Origin: Gp6-AA40 sp050742535
GTDB lineage: Bacteria > Acidobacteriota > Vicinamibacteria > Vicinamibacterales > UBA2999
DNA: 6,338 nucleotides
Assembly (NCBI GenBank): GCA_050742535.1
Contig: JBOGIQ010000351.1
Span: 1 to 6,338, forward strand
Direction: 5' to 3'
Of this stretch, positions 4,411 to 6,338 are shown piece by piece. The first letter of the stretch is position 1, and the number at the start of each line of letters is the position of its first letter. The notes below the pieces were generated by a model that did not search any database, was not told the origin of the DNA, and worked only from the letters and a program-made list of their open reading frames with translations. A program made the translations under genes and the position numbers.

Positions 4411-6338
4411 GTGACTACCCAACATCGCTCGTTCCTGCTTGCTTCGCTCCTGCCGGCATTCCTGCTCGTCAGCGCATTCGCTGTCGTTCAGGCTCAGAAT
4501 GCCGGAGCTCCGGCGGCCAGGCCGACGAACTGGTCTAGTCCTGCCACCTGGCCAAACGGCAAGGTGCCAGTCGCAGGCGACAAGGTCACCATTGCACGAG
4601 GCAAGGAAGTGGTCCTCGACGTCAGTCCGCCGGCGCTGGGCAGTCTGACTATCGAAGGCAAACTCAGCTTCGCAAACAATCGCGACCTTGAACTGACCAC
4701 CGAGTGGGTGATGTTGCACGGCGAACTGGAAATCGGCACCGAAGCCAGACCCCACACGCGCAAGGCGACAATCACCCTCACCAATAACGTCCCTGATGAA
4801 GAGCCCATGAAGGATATGGGTGACCGCGGAATCATGATCATGGGCGGTACCCTGAACCTGCACGGTGATCGGACCAACGCTTGGACCAAGCTGGCCAGCA
4901 CGGCCAACGCCGGCAGCACCTCGATCCAGGTCCTGAGCGCCGCGGGCTGGCGGGTTGGCGACGAGATTGTCCTCGCGTCGACGGATTACGATCCGCGGCA
5001 GGCCGAGCGGCGCACGATTTCCGCTATCAAGGGCAATACGATCACACTCGATCGCAGGTTGGATTACATGCACTTCGGCAAGATCACCTTCGACGTCGAT
5101 GAACGTGGCGAAGTCGGTTTGCTGACGCGCAACATCCGCATCCAGGCATCGGCCGACGCGGAAAAGTCATTCCAGGGCGGCCATGTGATGGCCATGGGCG
5201 CGAGCAGGATGTTTGTCGAGGGCGTCGAGTTCAATCGCATGGGCCAGAACCTGACGCTGGCCAGGTATCCGATCCACTGGCACCTGATCGGCGATGGCAA
5301 AGGGCAGTACATCAGGAACGCCGCGATCCACGACACCTACAACCGCTGCGTGACCGTGCACGGCACGAACAACCTGCAGGTTGAGAACAACGTGACCTAC
5401 AACACCGTCGGTCACTGCTTCTTCCTCGAAGACGGCATCGAGACCGGTAACCAGTACATCCGCAACCTGGCGATCCAGACCAAGTGCCATACGTCCAAGC
5501 CCTGCGACCCGACCAACCTCGCCCCGTTCGGATCGTCCTCGGACGGCTTGAACTTCAAGACGACCGGCCAGCAATCCAAGGACGTCCTGATCCCTTCGGA
5601 TAATACGGTGTCGTCTTTCTGGATCACGAATCCGGAAAACACCTACCGCGACAACGTGGCCGCGGGTTCCGACGCGACAGGTTTCTGGTTCGCCTTCCCG
5701 GAGCATCCGACGGGTAAGTTCGAAGGCACGGAGATCAGCAGGGCCACCTGGCCGCGTCGCACGAAGTTCCGCGAGTTCAAGGGCAACGTCGCCCATTCGA
5801 ACTTTGACAGTTTCATGGGCGACCGCGCCCCCAGGGCCGATGGCGGTTTCGCCGTTGGTGGGTATATTGCCCTTGTCAATCCCGCTGACGCGAACAGCGC
5901 TCAAGTGGAGTCCGTAGTCGAGGATTTCACGAGCTACAAGAACCGCAATAGCGGCATCTGGGCCCGCGGTGAGATGCACCTCTACAAGAACCTGAAGATG
6001 GCCGACAACGGAATCGGCTTCACGCACGCGTCCGGCAACACCGGTCGTTCCCGCTATACGTCACGGGTGGTCGACTCGCTGTTCGTGGGCGAAACCGAGA
6101 ACATCGGCAACCCCAGGACGCCGGAGGAAAAGGCTGCCGGCCGCAGCTTGCCGTTCCCCCAGGTCGCGGATTTCCCGATCCGCGCCTACGAGTTCTACGA
6201 TTTCCATCATCAACTGGACAACAACACCTTCGTGAATTACCAGGACAACGCCACCCGCAAGACGGGAGCGATCTCCTACCTGCTGTTCACCAGCTTCGGC
6301 ATGAGCTCCAACAACACCGTGCAGCGCTCGAAATTCAT
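4411..6338 (+). CDS. Secreted G8-domain / parallel beta-helix protein, CEMIP-like (3' end outside window)
   Basis: The frame is open for 642 codons from GTG 4411 to the window edge. Residues 1-28 are a signal peptide with hydrophobic core 8-26 and a VQA cleavage site before QN. Residues about 38-160 are a G8 domain (NWSSPATWPNGKVP, then LGSLTIEGKL and GGTLNLHG), a glycine-rich beta module. Next come GDEIVLASTDYD (183-194), EVGLLTRNI (234-242), GGHV (256-259), YPIHWH (286-291), RCVTVHG (312-318), GHCFFLEDG (334-342), FW..NP (403-408), GFWF (424-427), AHSN (471-474), ADNGIG (531-536) and SLFVGE (556-561), repeated strands of a right-handed beta-helix. From memory these appear in the same order in vertebrate CEMIP and CEMIP2/TMEM2, linked to hyaluronan breakdown. 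The protein may therefore act on or bind an extracellular polysaccharide, but neither activity nor substrate can be read from sequence. The GG domain of CEMIP seems absent. C313 and C336 match conserved family cysteines. Family length suggests a few hundred residues are missing at the right edge. Confidence 0.9.
   Translation, partial: MTTQHRSFLLASLLPAFLLVSAFAVVQAQNAGAPAARPTNWSSPATWPNGKVPVAGDKVTIARGKEVVLDVSPPALGSLTIEGKLSFANNRDLELTTEWVMLHGELEIGTEARPHTRKATITLTNNVPDEEPMKDMGDRGIMIMGGTLNLHGDRTNAWTKLASTANAGSTSIQVLSAAGWRVGDEIVLASTDYDPRQAERRTISAIKGNTITLDRRLDYMHFGKITFDVDERGEVGLLTRNIRIQASADAEKSFQGGHVMAMGASRMFVEGVEFNRMGQNLTLARYPIHWHLIGDGKGQYIRNAAIHDTYNRCVTVHGTNNLQVENNVTYNTVGHCFFLEDGIETGNQYIRNLAIQTKCHTSKPCDPTNLAPFGSSSDGLNFKTTGQQSKDVLIPSDNTVSSFWITNPENTYRDNVAAGSDATGFWFAFPEHPTGKFEGTEISRATWPRRTKFREFKGNVAHSNFDSFMGDRAPRADGGFAVGGYIALVNPADANSAQVESVVEDFTSYKNRNSGIWARGEMHLYKNLKMADNGIGFTHASGNTGRSRYTSRVVDSLFVGETENIGNPRTPEEKAAGRSLPFPQVADFPIRAYEFYDFHHQLDNNTFVNYQDNATRKTGAISYLLFTSFGMSSNNTVQRSKF

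Noticed and set aside
3914..4414. 166-codon plus-strand frame in the gap, ending in a GTGA overlap with the G8 start
   Set aside because: GTG start within the terminator hairpin, no ribosome site, Ser/Arg/Pro-rich composition and no recognisable domain. The overlap with the G8 GTG is likely chance.
5167..6027. 286-codon minus-strand frame opposite the G8 gene
   Set aside because: Antisense shadow of a frame with clear domain motifs; hydrophobic/Val-Arg pattern mirrors the codons of the real gene.

Overview
The window is GC-rich, tightly coded bacterial DNA. It holds four genes in two divergent pairs around a 75-bp control region. Both end genes run off the window. The gene content fits an environmental Acidobacteriota member, perhaps Vicinamibacteria-like. 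The pointers are an ECF sigma factor of the TIGR02999/PF07638 type translationally coupled to a membrane Ser/Thr kinase with a periplasmic propeller, beside secreted proteins of unknown role. Taxonomy is inferred from family habits only; there is no rRNA or other phylogenetic marker.

Left half, minus strand: an ECF-type sigma factor (3137 down to 2559) overlaps by 4 nt (GTGA) the GTG start of a large Ser/Thr protein kinase (2562 down past position 1). The kinase has an N-terminal helical segment, a complete Hanks-type domain with all key catalytic residues, one transmembrane helix, and a propeller of SPDG-type (PD40/TolB-like) repeats. The last few residues and the stop lie outside the window. 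No anti-sigma factor is seen. The sigma factor lacks the acidic residues usually found at the start of region 2.2 and has Ser/Thr there instead, so control by the partner kinase is a reasonable hypothesis.

Right half, plus strand: a 222-aa secreted protein of an uncharacterised 'GEW..WW' family (3213-3881) ends just before a strong 10-bp hairpin. A 529-bp gap follows with no convincing gene but several small inverted and direct repeats. After it starts a secreted G8-domain/parallel beta-helix protein (GTG at 4411, open at the right edge). It shares a long series of motifs with the vertebrate hyaluronan-degradation proteins CEMIP/KIAA1199 and CEMIP2/TMEM2, but appears to lack the GG domain that separates G8 from the helix in those proteins.

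Working model (inference): an envelope signal sensed by the propeller changes kinase activity. The kinase may phosphorylate the sigma factor, which may in turn drive envelope or secreted genes such as the two on the right. The divergent layout suggests this link but does not prove it.
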